Assembly (NCBI GenBank): GCA_029582265.1
Contig: JAQQFT010000023.1
Span: 3,621,071-3,685,070, forward strand
Direction of reading: 5' to 3'
DNA from: Zoroaster sp. YZ-2022
Taxonomy: Eukaryota > Echinodermata > Asteroidea > Forcipulatida > Zoroasteridae
DNA: 64,000 nucleotides
Part shown: one piece after another, positions 1-14,800 of the stretch
How positions within the stretch are numbered: position 1 is the stretch's first letter
Layout of the letters: every line of letters starts with the position of its first letter
Notes under the pieces: model-generated
Databases searched by the model: none
The model's input: the letters and a program-made list of their open reading frames with translations, nothing else
Told to the model about the DNA's origin: nothing
Program-made: the position numbers and the translations under genes

Positions 1-275
1 CAGTACATTTATTTATTCAATATTCGCACAACTCCTACCGTATTAAAAAAACCCGAGGGCGCTGTTGTGTTGTCACTTTGACTTTTTTATGCCCCGCTCA
101 AAATTAACCAATCGCAAACTCATTCTGAAAATGATGACCCCTTGGGTGCCCCTGCAAATTGAGCCCCGTTACCTGTTACATTTCAACATAAAGCAGCAAA
201 AGAAGTCGGCACAAAACCCGCAACATTTAATGCTCACACATCACCCCACACCTGGCGGGTGCCGCGCGACATATT
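1..275 (+). repeat. Direct repeat copy A (clean copy)
   Basis: Bases 1-275 recur, in the same orientation and order, at about 1931-2180. Shared landmarks include 'cagtacatttattt', 'ccgagggcg', 'tgcccctgcaaatt' and 'ccccgttacc'. This copy has normal base composition. The short open frames here (65-439 and its shadows) show no recognisable domain, so I do not call them genes. Confidence 0.75.
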
Positions 276-1277
276 GTCCGCTAATATCTATAATGATCGT
301 TAAGTCTTCATCTTTGTTAGTGCAAACACGGGGCGCCGCCATCTTTGTTTCAGGGAGGCGCCGCCAGTGTTTTCGGGGCTTGCCATGTTTTTTCAGGAAC
401 CGCCATGTTTCCCGTCAACTGGCGCCCGCACCCTGCTGAATTGATGCGTCCTGGGGTCAATTTCAGGGTACCCGTGGGTTTGGGAGTCTGCGCAGTTGTT
501 GGTGGTTTCCGACGTCTGCCGATTGCGTGGATTGCGTGCAACAACGGCGCGGACACCGCAATGATCGTTAAGCTTGGTCAGGTGACTTCGCGGCTATCCT
601 CGGTGATCGAGGGGTCAGGCGGGGGTGCCAGATGAGGCGAACACTCCTGACTGCTGTGGGTTTGAGATGTCACAGTTTGGCTGTTTCAGACCCGGACCCC
701 TGATTGGTCTTATTTTTCATCAATGAACTCGGCGTACTACACGTGACCTTTGTGCTCAGACAATTTTCATCAACATTTACAACACACGTTTGGAGATGTT
801 TTGTTGTTTTGTTGTTTGATAATAAAACAATAAAATGCAAACATCCGTAAACATTTTAATCAACATAGGCAACATTGATTTGGGTTACTCACGCGGCTTT
901 CGGTGAGCGTTGGTCGAGAGGCCGGGTGCCTATACCACGAACGGTACCGAACTGCCGCGTTGCGAAATGTCTGATTCTGTTTCAGAACGGACCTCCTGAT
1001 TGGTCGATAATGACGTCGGTGTGTCGACTCGACTCTTTGTTGATGCATTTATTTCGCGTGACTCTTTTAATCCTAGGTCTTGGGGACGTGACCAGGCTAC
1101 GATTATCACATTCTCTCTCAAACGTCAATAAACAATTTTAATCAACATGATCAAATTTACAAAGCCCTTTTGTTGTTTGATGTTGATGTCGTCAACATCA
1201 ATTAACCTCAAGTACCCATGTAATACTTTGAAAGCCTGTAGTATCAGACGCCATGTCCTCGATTGTGTACAAAGTCT
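276..1277. other. Unassigned stretch with two CCAAT-type sites
   Basis: No gene is recognised. A diverged direct duplication is visible: 'cctgattggtc' occurs near 694 and 991, each after a 'tttcaga..cggacc' context and followed by 'atttt.atcaacat' tracts. The word is an inverted CCAAT box, and a CRE-like 'tgacgtc' lies near 1010. A promoter is possible, but no transcript or open frame supports it. Confidence 0.3.
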
Positions 1278-1418
1278 ATGGAGAGTTCAGTGCTTTCAAA
1301 TAATTTCTTAACACAATGTGAATTATTTCTCAGTCCCAGATTCATGTCTTTTGGAGAGTTCACTGCATTTTCAACGTAAAGTTTAACACAATTTAAATTA
1401 TTTCTCAGTCCCAGATTC
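1278..1418 (+). repeat. Diverged tandem duplication, two ~67-bp units
   Basis: Two adjacent units (about 1278-1343 and 1351-1418) both start with 'ggagagttca' and both end with 'atttctcagtcccagattc'. They share 'taacacaat' in the middle. No function is apparent. Confidence 0.7.
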
Positions 1419-1420
1419 CT

Positions 1421-1490
1421 TATAATATATATTATAAGATATATTATAATATAGGCCCTATGTTATAATATATATTTTTATAACGATTCT
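1421..1490. repeat. AT-rich palindromic stretch
   Basis: Overlapping inverted 'tataatatata' and 'ttataatata' words surround 'ggccctatg'. The sequence would form weak hairpins or slip during replication. No gene is implied. Confidence 0.5.
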
Positions 1491-1690
1491 GTATTCTCAG
1501 CTTGCTGATTTGTGAAAACAATTTTCTTCGATGAAATAGGGACTCTGACCTTTGATTTTACATACATAGAAGTAGAACTTGAACTGTTGAGAAAAGCCCA
1601 AAATGATTTCACAATTGCCAGTGTAGATACCATCAGTCTTTCAACTTTGAGGTAATATAAAACGATTTCAGATCAACAATCACAACACTT
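1491..1690. other. Unassigned stretch
   Basis: I see no coding frame, repeat unit or RNA gene here. Confidence 0.4.
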
Positions 1691-2300
1691 ATTTGGCCCC
1701 CAAAACCCCTTTTTTTTGGTTTCCCCGGAAAAAAAAATTGGGCCATTTTATATTAAGGGGGGGGGGCCTCGGGAAACAGGGGATTTCATCTGTTTTAAAA
1801 TTTTTTCATATTTATTTCCCCTTTTTCATGACTTGAAGGCCATGCAATCAATTTCAAAGAGACATTTGTGCCCTATCTGGCTGAACTGTTGAAACTACTA
1901 GGATCCCTTTTTTTGTGTACATGTTTTTTCAGTACATTTATTTTTTCAAAATTCCTGTCTACCATGTTAAAACCGAGGGCGTGTTGTGTTTGTCATTTTA
2001 CTTTTTTGCCCCCCTTTTAAAAAAACAAAGCTCATTCTAGAAAATGTGACCTTGGTGCCCCTGCAAATTAGACCCCGTTACCCCATTTTTACATAAACCA
2101 AAAGGTCGGGAAAAAACCCCAACATTTTAAAACCATCACCCCCCAAATAGCGGGGGGCGAAACCCGGGACCCGCCTTTTTTTCAGTAAAGTTATTCGAAA
2201 TCAGCGAGAAGCAAGGCGCAACCACGTGTTTAAAGTTGGGGGTTCCCAAAAGAATAGCAACGGATTCGGGCAGCGAAGGGGAAACCCTTAACTGGGTCTT
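1691..2300 (+). repeat. Homopolymer-smeared sequence with repeat copy B
   Basis: From about 1691 the sequence is full of long runs of one base ('ttttttttgg', 'aaaaaaaaatt', 'gggggggggg'). From about 1931 to 2180 it follows bases 1-275 but with expanded homopolymers and small losses. This looks like a low-quality read end placed next to a gap rather than a genuine diverged copy. The last bases run straight into the N gap, and the open frame spanning the gap is an artefact. Confidence 0.6.
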
Positions 2301-2800
2301 NNNNNNNNNNNNNNNNNNNNNNNNNNNNNNNNNNNNNNNNNNNNNNNNNNNNNNNNNNNNNNNNNNNNNNNNNNNNNNNNNNNNNNNNNNNNNNNNNNNN
2401 NNNNNNNNNNNNNNNNNNNNNNNNNNNNNNNNNNNNNNNNNNNNNNNNNNNNNNNNNNNNNNNNNNNNNNNNNNNNNNNNNNNNNNNNNNNNNNNNNNNN
2501 NNNNNNNNNNNNNNNNNNNNNNNNNNNNNNNNNNNNNNNNNNNNNNNNNNNNNNNNNNNNNNNNNNNNNNNNNNNNNNNNNNNNNNNNNNNNNNNNNNNN
2601 NNNNNNNNNNNNNNNNNNNNNNNNNNNNNNNNNNNNNNNNNNNNNNNNNNNNNNNNNNNNNNNNNNNNNNNNNNNNNNNNNNNNNNNNNNNNNNNNNNNN
2701 NNNNNNNNNNNNNNNNNNNNNNNNNNNNNNNNNNNNNNNNNNNNNNNNNNNNNNNNNNNNNNNNNNNNNNNNNNNNNNNNNNNNNNNNNNNNNNNNNNNN
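2301..2800. other. Assembly gap (500 N)
   Basis: Exactly 500 N. All three gaps in the window are this size, so the length is a placeholder. Confidence 0.98.
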
Positions 2801-5800
2801 GGCTGTCTACCCTGAGTTATAGCCCGTATTTTGACAGTATTTTACGGCGGGCTAAGTGTGCATAAGAGCCGTTTAAGGTATGAAGAAATTGTCTAAATGT
2901 AAAGTCATGTGATTTCCTGAAAGAGGAGAACCTAAGCTTTAATTTGGATATAAATTTGTCGGCCTCCTTTAAAAACTTTTAAAGTTATACCCGTCGCTAG
3001 AAATAATTTCATTCGTATTTGTGTTTTAATCACAACAATATAGGCTGTCTACCCTGAGTTATGGCCCGTATTTTGACAGTATTTTACGGCGGGCTAAGTG
3101 TGCATGGAGGCCGTTTAAGGTATGAAGAAATTGTCTTAAAGTAAAAGTCATGTGATTTCCTGAAAGAGGAGAACCTAAGCTTTAATTTGGATATAAATTT
3201 GTCGGCCTCCCTTAAAAACTTTTAAAGTTATAGCCGTCGCTAGAAATAATTTCATTCGTATTTGTGTTTTAATCACAACAATATAGGCTGTCTACCCTGA
3301 GTTATGGCCCGTATTTTGACAGTATTTTACGGAGGGGTAAGTGTGCATGGAGGCCGTTTAAGGTATGAAGAAATTGTCTAAATGTAAAAGTCATGTGATT
3401 TCCTGAAAGAGGAGAACCTAAGCTTTAATTTGGATATAAATTTGTCGGCCTCCCATAAAAAACTTTTAAAGTTATACCCGTCGCTAGAAATAATTTCATT
3501 CGTATTTGTGTTTTAATCACAACAATATAGGCTGTCTACCCTGAGTTATGGCCCGTATTTTGACAGTATTTTACGGAGGGCTAAGTGTGCATGGAGGCCG
3601 TTTAAGGTATGAAGAAATTGTCTAAATGTAAAAGTCATGTGATTTCCTGAAGAGGAGAACCTAAGCTTTAATTTGGATATAAATTTGTCGGCCTCCCTTA
3701 AAAACTTTTAAAGTTATACCCGTCGCTAGAAATAATTTCATTCGTATTTGTGTTTTAATCACAACAATATAGGCTGTCTACCCTGAGTTATGGCCCGTAT
3801 TTTGACAGTATTTTACGGCGGGCTAAGTGTGCATGGAGGCCGTTTAAGGTATGAAGAAATTGTCTAAATGTAAAAGTCATGTGATTTCCTGAAAGAGGAG
3901 AACCTAAGCTTTAATTTGGATATAAATTTGTCGGCCTCCCTTAAAAACTTTTAAAGTTATACCCGTCGCTAGAAATAATTTCATTCGTATTTGTGTTTTA
4001 ATCACAACAATATAGGCTGTCTACCCTGAGTTATGGCCCGTATTTTGACAGTATTTTACGGCGGGCTAAGTGTGCATGGAGGCCGTTTAAGGTATGAAGA
4101 AATTGTCTTAATGTAAAAGTCATGTGATTTCCTGAAAGAGGAGAACCTAAGCTTTAATTTGGATATAAATTTGTCGGCCTCCTTTAAAACGTTTTAAAGT
4201 TATACCCGTCGCTAGAATTAATTTCATTGTATTTGTGTTTTAATCACAACAATATAGGCTGTCTACCCTGAGTTATGGCCCGTATTTTGACAGTATTTTA
4301 CGGCGGGCTAAGTGTGCATGGAGGCCGTTTAAGGTATGAAGAAATTGTCTAAATGTAAAAGTCATGTGATTTCCTGAAGAGGAGAACCTAAGCTTTAATT
4401 TGGATATAAATTTGTCGGCCTCCTTAAAAACTTTTAAAGTTATACCCGTCGCTAGAAATAATTTTATTCGTATTTGTGTTTTAATCACAACAATATGGGC
4501 TGTCTACCCTGAGTTATGGCCCGTATTTTGACAGTATTTTACGGAGGGCTAAGTGTGCATGGATGCCGTTTAAGGTATGAAGAAATTGTCTAAATGTAAA
4601 GTCATGTGATTTCCTGAAGAGGAGAACCTAAGCTTTAATTTGGATATAAATTTGTCGGCCTCCTTAAAAACTTTTAAAGTTATACCCGTCGCTAAAATAA
4701 TTTCATTTGTATTTGTGTTTTAATCCCAAAAATATAGGCTGACGTACCTGATTTATGGCCCGTATTTTGACAGTATTTTACGGAGGGCTAAGTGTGCATG
4801 GAGGCCGTTTAAGGTATGAAGAAATTGTCTAAATGTAAAAGTCATGTGATTTCCTGAAAGAGGAGAACCTAAGCTTTAATTTGGATATAAATTTTTCGGC
4901 CAACCTTAAAAACTTTTAAAGTTATACCCGTCGCTAGAAATAATTTCATTCGTATTTGTGTTTTAATCACAACAATATAGGCTGTCTACCCTGAGTTATG
5001 GCCCGTATTTTGACAGTATTTTACGGAGGGCTAAGTGTGCATGGAGGCCGTTTAAGGTATGAAGAAATTGTCTAAATGTAAAAGTCATGTGATTTCCTCA
5101 AAAGAGGAGAACCTAAGCTTTAATTTGGATATAAATTTGTCGGCCTCCCTTAAAAACTTTTAAAGTTATACCCGTCGCTAGAAATAATTTCATTCGTATT
5201 TGTGTTTTAATCACAACAATATAGGCTGTCTACCCTGAGTTATGGCCCGTATTTTGACAGTATTTTACGGCGGGCTAAGTGTGCATGGAGGCCGTTTAAG
5301 GTATGAAGAAATTGTCTAAATGTAAAAGTCATGTGATTTCCTGAAAGAGGAGAACCTAAGCTTTAATTTGGATATAAATTTGTCGGCCTCCCTTAAAAAC
5401 TTTTAAAGTTATAGCCGTCGCTAGAAATAATTTCATTCGTATTTGTGTTTTAATCACAACAATATAGGCTGTCTACCCTGAGTTATGGCCCGTATTTTGA
5501 CAGTATTTACGGAGGGCTAAGTGTGCATGGAGGCCATTTAAGGTATGAAGAAATTGTCTAAATGTAAAAGTCATGTGATTTCCTGAAAGAGGAGAACCTA
5601 AGCTTTAATTTGGATATAAATTTGTCGGCCTCCTTTAAAAACTTTTAAAGTTATACCCGTCGCTAGAAATAATTTCATTCGTATTTGTGTTTTAATCACA
5701 ACAATATAGGCTGTCTACCCTGAGTTATGGCCCGTATTTTGACAGTATTTTACGGAGGGCTAAGTGTGCATGGAGGCCGTTTAAGGTATGAAGAAATTGT

Positions 5801-8800
5801 CTAAATGTAAAAGTCATGTGATTTCCTGAATGAGGAGAACCTAAGCTTTAATTTGGATATAAATTTGTCGGCCTCCCTTAAAAACTTTTAAAGTTATAGC
5901 CGTCGCTAGAAATAATTTCATTCGTATTTGTGTTTTAATCACAACAATATAGGCTGTCTACCCTGAGTTATGGCCCGTATTTTGACAGTATTTTACGGAG
6001 GGATAAGTGTGCATGGAGGCCGTTTAAGGTATGAAGAAATTGTCTAAATGTAAAAGTCATGTGATTTCCTGAAAGAGGAGAACCTAAGCTTTAATTTGGA
6101 TATAAATTTGTCGGCCTCCCTTAAAAACTTTTAAAGTTATACCCGTCGCTAGAAATAATTTCATTCGTATTTGTGTTTTAATCACAACAATATAGGCTGT
6201 CTACCCTGAGTTATGGCCCGTATTTTGACAGTATTTTACGGCGGGCTAAGTGTGCATGGAGGCCGTTTAAGGTATGAAGAAATTGTCTAAATGTAAAAAG
6301 TCATGTGATTTCCTGAAAGAGGAGAACCTAAGCTTTAATTTGGATATAAATTTGTCGGCCTCCCTTAAAAACTTTTAAAGTTATACCCGTCGCTAGAAAT
6401 AATTTCATTCGTATTTGTGTTTAATCACAACAATATAGGCTGTCTACCCTGAGTTATGGCCCGTATTTTGACAGTATTTTACGGAGGGCTAAGTGTGCAT
6501 TGAGGCCGTTTAAGGTATGAAGAAATTGTCTAAATGTAAAAGTCATGTGATTTCCTGAAAGAGGAGAACCTAAGCTTTAATTTGGATATAAATTTGTCGG
6601 CCTCCCTTAAAAACTTTTAAAGTTATACCCGTCGCTAGAAATAATTTCATTCGTATTTGTGTTTTAATCACAACAATATAGGCTGTCTACCCTGAGTTAT
6701 GGCCCGTATTTTGACAGTATTTTACGGCGGGCTAAGTGTGCATGGAGGCCGTTTAAGGTATGAAGAAATTGTCTAAATGTAAAAGTCATGTGATTTCCTG
6801 AAAGAGGAGAACCTAAGCTTTAATTTGGATATAAATTTGTCGGCCTAGCTTCAAGAACTTTAAAGTTATAGCCGTCGCTAGAAATAATTTCATTCGTATT
6901 TGTGTTTTAATCACAACAATATAGGCTGTCTACCCTGAGTTATGGCCCGTATTTTGACAGTATTTTACGGCGGGCTAAGTGTGCATGGAGGCCGTTTAAG
7001 GTATGAAGAAATTGTCTTAATGTAAAAGTCATGTGATTTCCTGAAAGAGGAGAACCTAAGCTTTAATTTGGATATAAATTTGTCGGCCTCCCTTAAAAAT
7101 TTTAAAGTTATACCCGTCGCTAGAAATAATTTCATTCGTATTTGTGTTTTAATCACAACAATATAGGCTGTCTACCCTGAGTTATGGCCCGTATTTTGAC
7201 AGTATTTTACGGAGGGATAAGTGTGCATGGAGGCCGTTTAAGGTATGAAGAAATTGTCTAAATGTAAAAGTCATGTGATTTCCTGAAGAGGAGAACCTAA
7301 GCTTTAATTTGGATATAAATTTGTCGGCCTCCCTTAAAAACTTTTAAAGTTATACCCGTCGCTAGAAATAATTTCATTCGTATTTGTGTTTTAATCACAA
7401 CAATATAGGCTGTCTACCCTGAGTTATGGCCCGTATTTTGACAGTATTTTACGGCGGGCTAAGTGTGCATGGAGGCCGTTTAAGGTATGAAGAAATTGTC
7501 TAAATGTAAAAGTCATGTGATTTCCTGAAAGAGGAGAACCTAAGCTTTAATTTGGATATAAATTTGTCGGCCGTCCTTAAAAACTTTTAAAGTTATACCC
7601 GTCGCTAGAAATAATTTCATTCGTATTTGTGTTTTAATCACAACAATATAGGCTGTCTACCCTGAGTTATGGCCCGTATTTTGACAGTATTTTACGGCGG
7701 GCTAAGTGTGCATGGAGGCCGTTTAAGGTATGAAGAAATTGTCTAAATGTAAAAGTCATGTGATTTCCTGAATGAGGAGAACCTAAGCTTTAATTTGGAT
7801 ATAAATTTGTCGGCCTCCTTTAAAAACTTTTAAAGTTATACCCGTCGCTAGAAATAATTTCATTCGTATTTGTGTTTTAATCACAACAATATAGGCTGTC
7901 TACCCTGAGTTATGGCCCGTATTTTGACAGTATTTTACGGAGGGCTAAGTGTGCATGGAGGCCGTTTAAGGTATGAAGAAATTGTCTAAATGTAAAAGTC
8001 GTGTGATTTCCTCAAAAGAGGAGAACCTAAGCTTTAATTTGGATATAAATTTGTCGGCCTCCCTTAAAAACTTTTAAAGTTATACCGTCGCTAGAAATAA
8101 TTTCATTCGTATTTGTGTTTTAATCACAACAATATAGGCTGTCTACCCTGAGTTATGGCCCGTATTTTGACAGTATTTTACGGAGGGATAAGTGTGCATG
8201 GAGGCCGTTTAAGGTATGAAGAAATTGTCTAAATGTAAAAGTCATGTGATTTCCTGAAGAGGAGAACCTAAGCTTTAATTTGGATATAAATTTGTCGGCC
8301 TCCCTTACCAACTTTTAAAGTTATACCCGTCGCTAGAAATAATTTCATTCGTATTTGTGTTTTAATCACAACAATATAGGCTGTCTACCCTGAGTTATGG
8401 CCCGTATTTTGACAGTATTTTACGGCGGGCTAAGTGTGCATGGAGGCCGTTTAAGGTATGAAGAAATTGTCTAAATGTAAAAGTCATGTGATTTCCTGAA
8501 AGAGGAGAACCTAAGCTTTAATTTGGATATAAATTTGTCGGCCTCCTTAAAAACTTTTAAAGTTATACCCGTCGCTAGAAATAATTTCATTCGTATTTGT
8601 GTTTTAATCACAACAATATAGGCTGTCTACCCTGAGTTATGGCCCGTATTTTGACAGTATTTTACGGAGGGCTAAGTGTGCATGGAGGCCGTTTAAGGTA
8701 TGAAGAAATTGTCTAAATGTAAAAGTCATGTGATTTCCTGAAAGAGGAGAACCTAAGCTTTAATTTGGATATAAATTTGTCGGCCTCCCTTAAAAACTTT

Positions 8801-11800
8801 TAAAGTTATACCCGTCGCTAGAAATAATTTCATTCGTATTTGTGTTTTAATCACAACAATATAGGCTGTCTACCCTGAGTTATGGCCCGTATTTTGACAG
8901 TATTTTACGGAGGGATAAGTGTGCATGGAGGCCGTTTAAGGTATGAAGAAATTGTCTAAATGTAAAAGTCATGTGATTTCCTGAAGAGGAGAACCTAAGC
9001 TTTAATTTGGATATAAATTTGTCGGCCTCCTTTAAAAACTTTTAAAGTTATACCCGTCGCTAGAAATAATTTCATTCGTATTTGTGTTTTAATCACAACA
9101 ATATAGGCTGTCTACCCTGAGTTATGGCCCGTATTTTGACAGTATTTTACGGCGGGCTAAGTGTGCATGGAGGCCGTTTAAGGTATGAAGAAATTGTCTA
9201 AATGTAAAAGTCATGTGATTTCCTGAAAGAGGAGAACCTAAGCTTTAATTTGGATATAAATTTGTCGGCCTCCCTTAAAAACTTTTAAAGTTATAGCCGT
9301 CGCTAGAAATAATTTCATTCGTATTTGTGTTTTAATCACAACAATATAGGCTGTCTACCCTGAGTTATGGCCCGTATTTTGACAGTATTTTACGGCGGGC
9401 TAAGTGTGCATGGAGGCCGTTTAAGGTATGAAGAAATTGTCTAAATGTAAAAGTCATGTGATTTCCTGAACGAGGAGAACCTAAGCTTTAATTTGGATAT
9501 AAATTTGTCGGCCTCCTTTAACAACTTTTAAAGTTATACCCGTCGCTAGAAATAATTTCATTCGTATTTGTGTTTTAATCACAACAATATAGGCTGTCTA
9601 CCCTGAGTTATGGCCCGTATTTTGACAGTATTTTACGGCGGGCTAAGTGTGCATGGAGGCCGTTTAAGGTATGAAGAAATTGTCTAAATGTAAAAGTCAT
9701 GTGATTTCCTGAAAGAGGAGAACCTAAGCTTTAATTTGGATATAAATTTGTCGGCCTCCTTAAAAACTTTTAAAGTTATACCCGTCGCTAGAAATAATTT
9801 CATTCGTATTTGTGTTTTAATCACAACAATATAGGCTGTCTACCCTGAGTTATGGCCCGTATTTTGACAGTATTTTACGGAGGGATAAGTGTGCATGGAG
9901 GCCGTTTAAGGTATGAAGAAATTGTCTAAATGTAAAAGTCATGTGATTTCCTGAAGAGGAGAACCTAAGCTTTAATTTGGATATAAATTTGTCGGCCTCC
10001 TTAAAGACTTTAAAAGTTATACCCGTCGCTAGAAATAATTTCATTCGTATTTGTGTGTTTAATCACAACAATATAGGCTGTCTACCCTGAGTTATGGCCC
10101 GTATTTTGACAGTATTTTACGGCGGGCTAAGTGTGCATGGAGGCCGTTTAAGGTATGAAGAAATTGTCTAAATGTAAAAGTCATGTGATTTCCTGAAAGA
10201 GGAGAACCTAAGCTTTAATTTGGATATAAATTTGTCGGCCTCCCTTAAAAACTTTTAAAGTTATACCCGTCGCTAGAAATAATTTCATTCGTATTTGTGT
10301 TTTAATCACAACAATATAGGCTGTCTACCCTGAGTTATGGCCCGTATTTTGACAGTATTTTACGGAGGGATAAGTGTGCATGGAGGCCGTTTAAGGTATG
10401 AAGAAATTGTCTAAATGTAAAAGTCATGTGATTTCCTGAAAGAGGAGAACCTAAGCTTTAATTTGGATATAAATTTGTCGGCCTATAAAAACTTTTAAAG
10501 TTATACCCGTCGCTAGAAATAATTTCATTCGTATTTGTGTTTTAATCACAACAATATAGGCTGTCTACCCTGAGTTATGGCCCGTATTTTGACAGTATTT
10601 TACGGCGGGCTAAGTGTGCATGGAGGCCGTTTAAGGTATGAAGAAATTGTCTAAATGTAAAAGTCATGTGATTTCCTGAAAGAGGAGAACCTAAGCTTTA
10701 ATTTGGATATAAATTTGTCGGCCTCCTTTAAACACTTTTAAAGTTATACCCGTCGCTAGAAATAATTTCATTCGTATTTGTGTTTTAATCACAACAATAT
10801 AGGCTGTCTACCCTGAGTTATGGCCCGTATTTTGACAGTATTTTACGGCGGGCTAAGTGTGCATGGAGGCCGTTTAAGGTATGAAGAAATTGTCTAAATG
10901 TAAAAGTCATGTGATTTCCTGAAAGAGGAGAACCTAAGCTTTAATTTGGATATAAATTTGTCGGCCTCCTTTAAAAACCTTTAAAGTTATACCCGTCGCT
11001 AGAAATAATTTCATTCGTATTTGTGTTTTAATCACAACAATATAGGCTGTCTACCCTGAGTTATGGCCCGTATTTTGACAGTATTTTACGGAGGGATAAG
11101 TGTGCATGGAGGCCGTTTAAGGTATGAAGAAATTGTCTAAATGTAAAAGTCATGTGATTTCCTGAAAGAGGAGAACCTAAGCTTTAATTTGGATATAAAT
11201 TTGTCGGCCTCCTTTAAAAACTTTTAAAGTTATACCCGTCGCTAGAAATAATTTCATTCGTATTTGTGTTTTAATCACAACAATATAGGCTGTCTACCCT
11301 GAGTTATGGCCCGTATTTTGACAGTATTTTACGGAGGGATAAGTGTGCATGGAGGCCGTTTAAGGTATGAAGAAATTGTCTAAATGTAAAAGTCATGTGA
11401 TTTCCTGAAAGAGGAGAACCTAAGCTTTAATTTGGATATAAATTTGTCGGCCTCCCTTAAAAACTTTTAAAGTTATACCCGTCGCTAGAAATAATTTCAT
11501 TCGTATTTGTGTTTTAATCACAACAATATAGGCTGTCTACCCTGAGTTATGGCCCGTATTTTGACAGTATTTTACGGCGGGCTAAGTGTGCATGGAGGCC
11601 GTTTAAGGTATGAAGAAATTGTCTAAATGTAAAAGTCATGTGATTTCCTGAAGGAGAACCTAAGCTTTAATTTGGATATAAATTTGTCGGCCTCCCTTAA
11701 AAACTTTTAAAGTTATACCCGTCGCTAGAAATAATTTCATTCGTATTTGTGTTTTAATCACAACAATATAGGCTGTCTACCCTGAGTTATGGCCCGTATT

Positions 11801-14800
11801 TTGACAGTATTTTACGGCGGGCTAAGTGTGCATGGAGGCCGTTTAAGGTATGAAGAAATTGTCTAAATGTAAAAGTCATGTGATTTCCTGAAAGAGGAGA
11901 ACCTAAGCTTTAATTTGGATATAAATTTGTCGGCCTCCTTAAAAACTTTTAAAGTTATACCCGTCGCTAGAAATAATTTCATTCGTATTTGTGTTTTAAT
12001 CACAACAATATAGGCTGTCTACCCTGAGTTATGGCCCGTATTTTGACAGTATTTTACGGAGGGATAAGTGTGCATGGAGGCCGTTTAAGGTATGAAGAAA
12101 TTGTCTAAATGTAAAAGTCATGTGATTTCCTGAAAGAGGAGAACCTAAGCTTTAATTTGGATATAAATTTGTCGGCCTCCTTAAAAACTTTTAAAGTTAT
12201 ACCCGTCGCTAGAAATAATTTCATTCGTATTTGTGTTTTAATCACAACAATATAGGCTGTCTACCCTGAGTTATGGCCCGTATTTTGACAGTATTTTACG
12301 GCGGGCTAAGTGTGCATGGAGGCCGTTTAAGGTATGAAGAAATTGTCTAAATGTAAAAGTCATGTGATTTCCTGAAAGCTTTAATTTGGATATAAATTTG
12401 TCGGCCTCCCTTAAAAACTTTTAAAGTTATACCCGTCGCTAGAAATAATTTCATTCGTATTTGTGTTTTAATCACAACAATATAGGCTGTCTACCCTGAG
12501 TTATGGCCCGTATTTTGACAGTATTTTACGGAGGCTAAGTGTGCATGGAGGCCGTTTAAGGTATGAAGAAATTGTCTAAATGTAAAAGTCATGTGATTTC
12601 CTGAAAGAGGAGAACCTAAGCTTTAATTTGGATATAAATTTGTCGGCCTCCCTTAAAAACTTTTAAAGTTATACCCGTCGCTAGAAATAATTTCATTCGT
12701 ATTTGTGTTTTAATCACAACAATATAGGCTGTCTACCCTGAGTTATGGCCCGTATTTTGACAGTATTTTACGGCGGGCTAAGTGTGCATGGAGGCCGTTT
12801 AAGGTATGAAGAAATTGTCTAAATGTAAAAGTCATGTGATTTCCTGAAAGAGGAGAACCTAAGCTTTAATTTGGATATAAATTTGTCGGCCTCCTTTAAA
12901 AACTTTTAAAGTTATACCCGTCGCTAGAAATAATTTCATTCGTATTTGTGTTTTAATCACAACAATATAGGCTGTCTACCCTGAGTTATGGCCCGTATTT
13001 TGACAGTATTTTACGGCGGGCTAAGTGTGCATGGAGGCCGTTTAAGGTATGAAGAAATTGTCTAAATGTAAAAGTCATGTGATTTCCTGAAGAGGAGAAC
13101 CTAAGCTTTAATTTGGATATAAATTTGTCGGCCTCCTTTAAAAACTTTTAAAGTTATACCCGTCGCTAGAAATAATTTCATTCGTATTTGTGTTTTAATC
13201 ACAACAATATAGGCTGTCTACCCTGAGTTATGGCCCGTATTTTGACAGTATTTTACGGAGGGCTAAGTGTGCATGGAGGCCGTTTAAGGTATGAAGAAAT
13301 TGTCTAAATGTAAAAGTCATGTGATTTCCTGAAAGAGGAGAACCTAATCTTTAATTTGGATATAAATTTGTCGGCCTCCTTAAAAACTTTTAAAGTTATA
13401 GCCGTCGCTAGAAATAATTTCATTCGTATTTGTGTTTTAATCACAACAATATAGGCTGTCTACCCTGAGTTATGGCCCGTATTTTGACAGTATTTTACGG
13501 AGGGATAAGTGTGCATGGAGGCCGTTTAAGGTATGAAGAAATTGTCTAAATGTAAAAGTCATGTGATTTCCTGAAGAGGAGAACCTAAGCTTTAATTTGG
13601 ATATAAATTTGTCGGCCTCCTTAAAAACTTTTAAAGTTATACCCGTCGCTAGAAATAATTTCATTCGTATTTGTGTTTTAATCACAACAATATAGGCTGT
13701 CTACCCTGAGTTATGGCCCGTATTTTGACAGTATTTTACGGCGGGCTAAGTGTGCATGGAGGCCGTTTAAGGTATGAAGAAATTGTCTAAATGTAAAAGT
13801 CATGTGATTTCCTGAAAGGAGAACCTAAGCTTTAATTTGGATATAAATTTGTCGGCCTCCTTAAAAACTTTTAAAGTTATACCCGTCGCTAGAAATAATT
13901 TCATTCTATTTGTGTTTTAATCACAACAATATAGGCTGTCTACCCTGAGTTATGGCCCGTATTTTGACAGTATTTTACGGCGGGCTAAGTGTGCATGGAG
14001 GCCGTTTAAGGTATGAAGAAATTGTCTAAATGTAAAAGTCATGTGATTTCCTGAAAGGAGAACCTAAGCTTTAATTTGGATATAAATTTGTCGGCCTCCT
14101 TAAAAACTTTTAAAGTTATACCCGTCGCTAGAAATAATTTCATTCGTATTTGTGTTTTAATCACAACAATATAGGCTGTCTACCCTGAGTTATGGCCCGT
14201 ATTTTGACAGTATTTTACGGCGGGCTAAGTGTGCATGGAGGCCGTTTAAGGTATGAAGAAATTGTCTTAATGTAAAAGTCATGTGATTTCCTGAAAGAGG
14301 AGAACCTAAGCTTTAATTTGGATATAAATTTGTCGGCCTCCTTTAAAACTTTTAAAGTTATACCCGTCGCTAGAAATAATTTATTTCGTATTTGTGTTTT
14401 AATCACAACAATATAGGCTGTCTACCCTGAGTTATGGCCCGTATTTTGACAGTATTTTACGGAGGGCTAAGTGTGCATGGAGGCCGTTTAAGGTATGAAG
14501 AAATTGTCTAAATGTAAAAGTCATGTGATTTCCTGAAAGAGGAGAACCTAAGCTTTAATTTGGATATAAATTTGTCGGCCTCCCTTAAAAACTTTAAAGT
14601 TATACCCGTCGCTAGAAATAATTTCATTCGTATTTGTGTTTTAATCACAACAATATAGGCTGTCTACCCTGAGTTATGGCCCGTATTTTGACAGTATTTT
14701 ACGGAGGAATAAGTGTGCATGGAGGCCGTTTAAGGTATGAAGAAATTGTCTAAATGTAAAAGTCATGTGATTTCCTGAAAGAGGAGAACCTAAGCTTTAA

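Noticed and set aside
2236..2865. Frames spanning N gaps (also at 22193-22862 and 43641-44340)
   Set aside because: Almost all residues are N; the real sequence on each side is unrelated.
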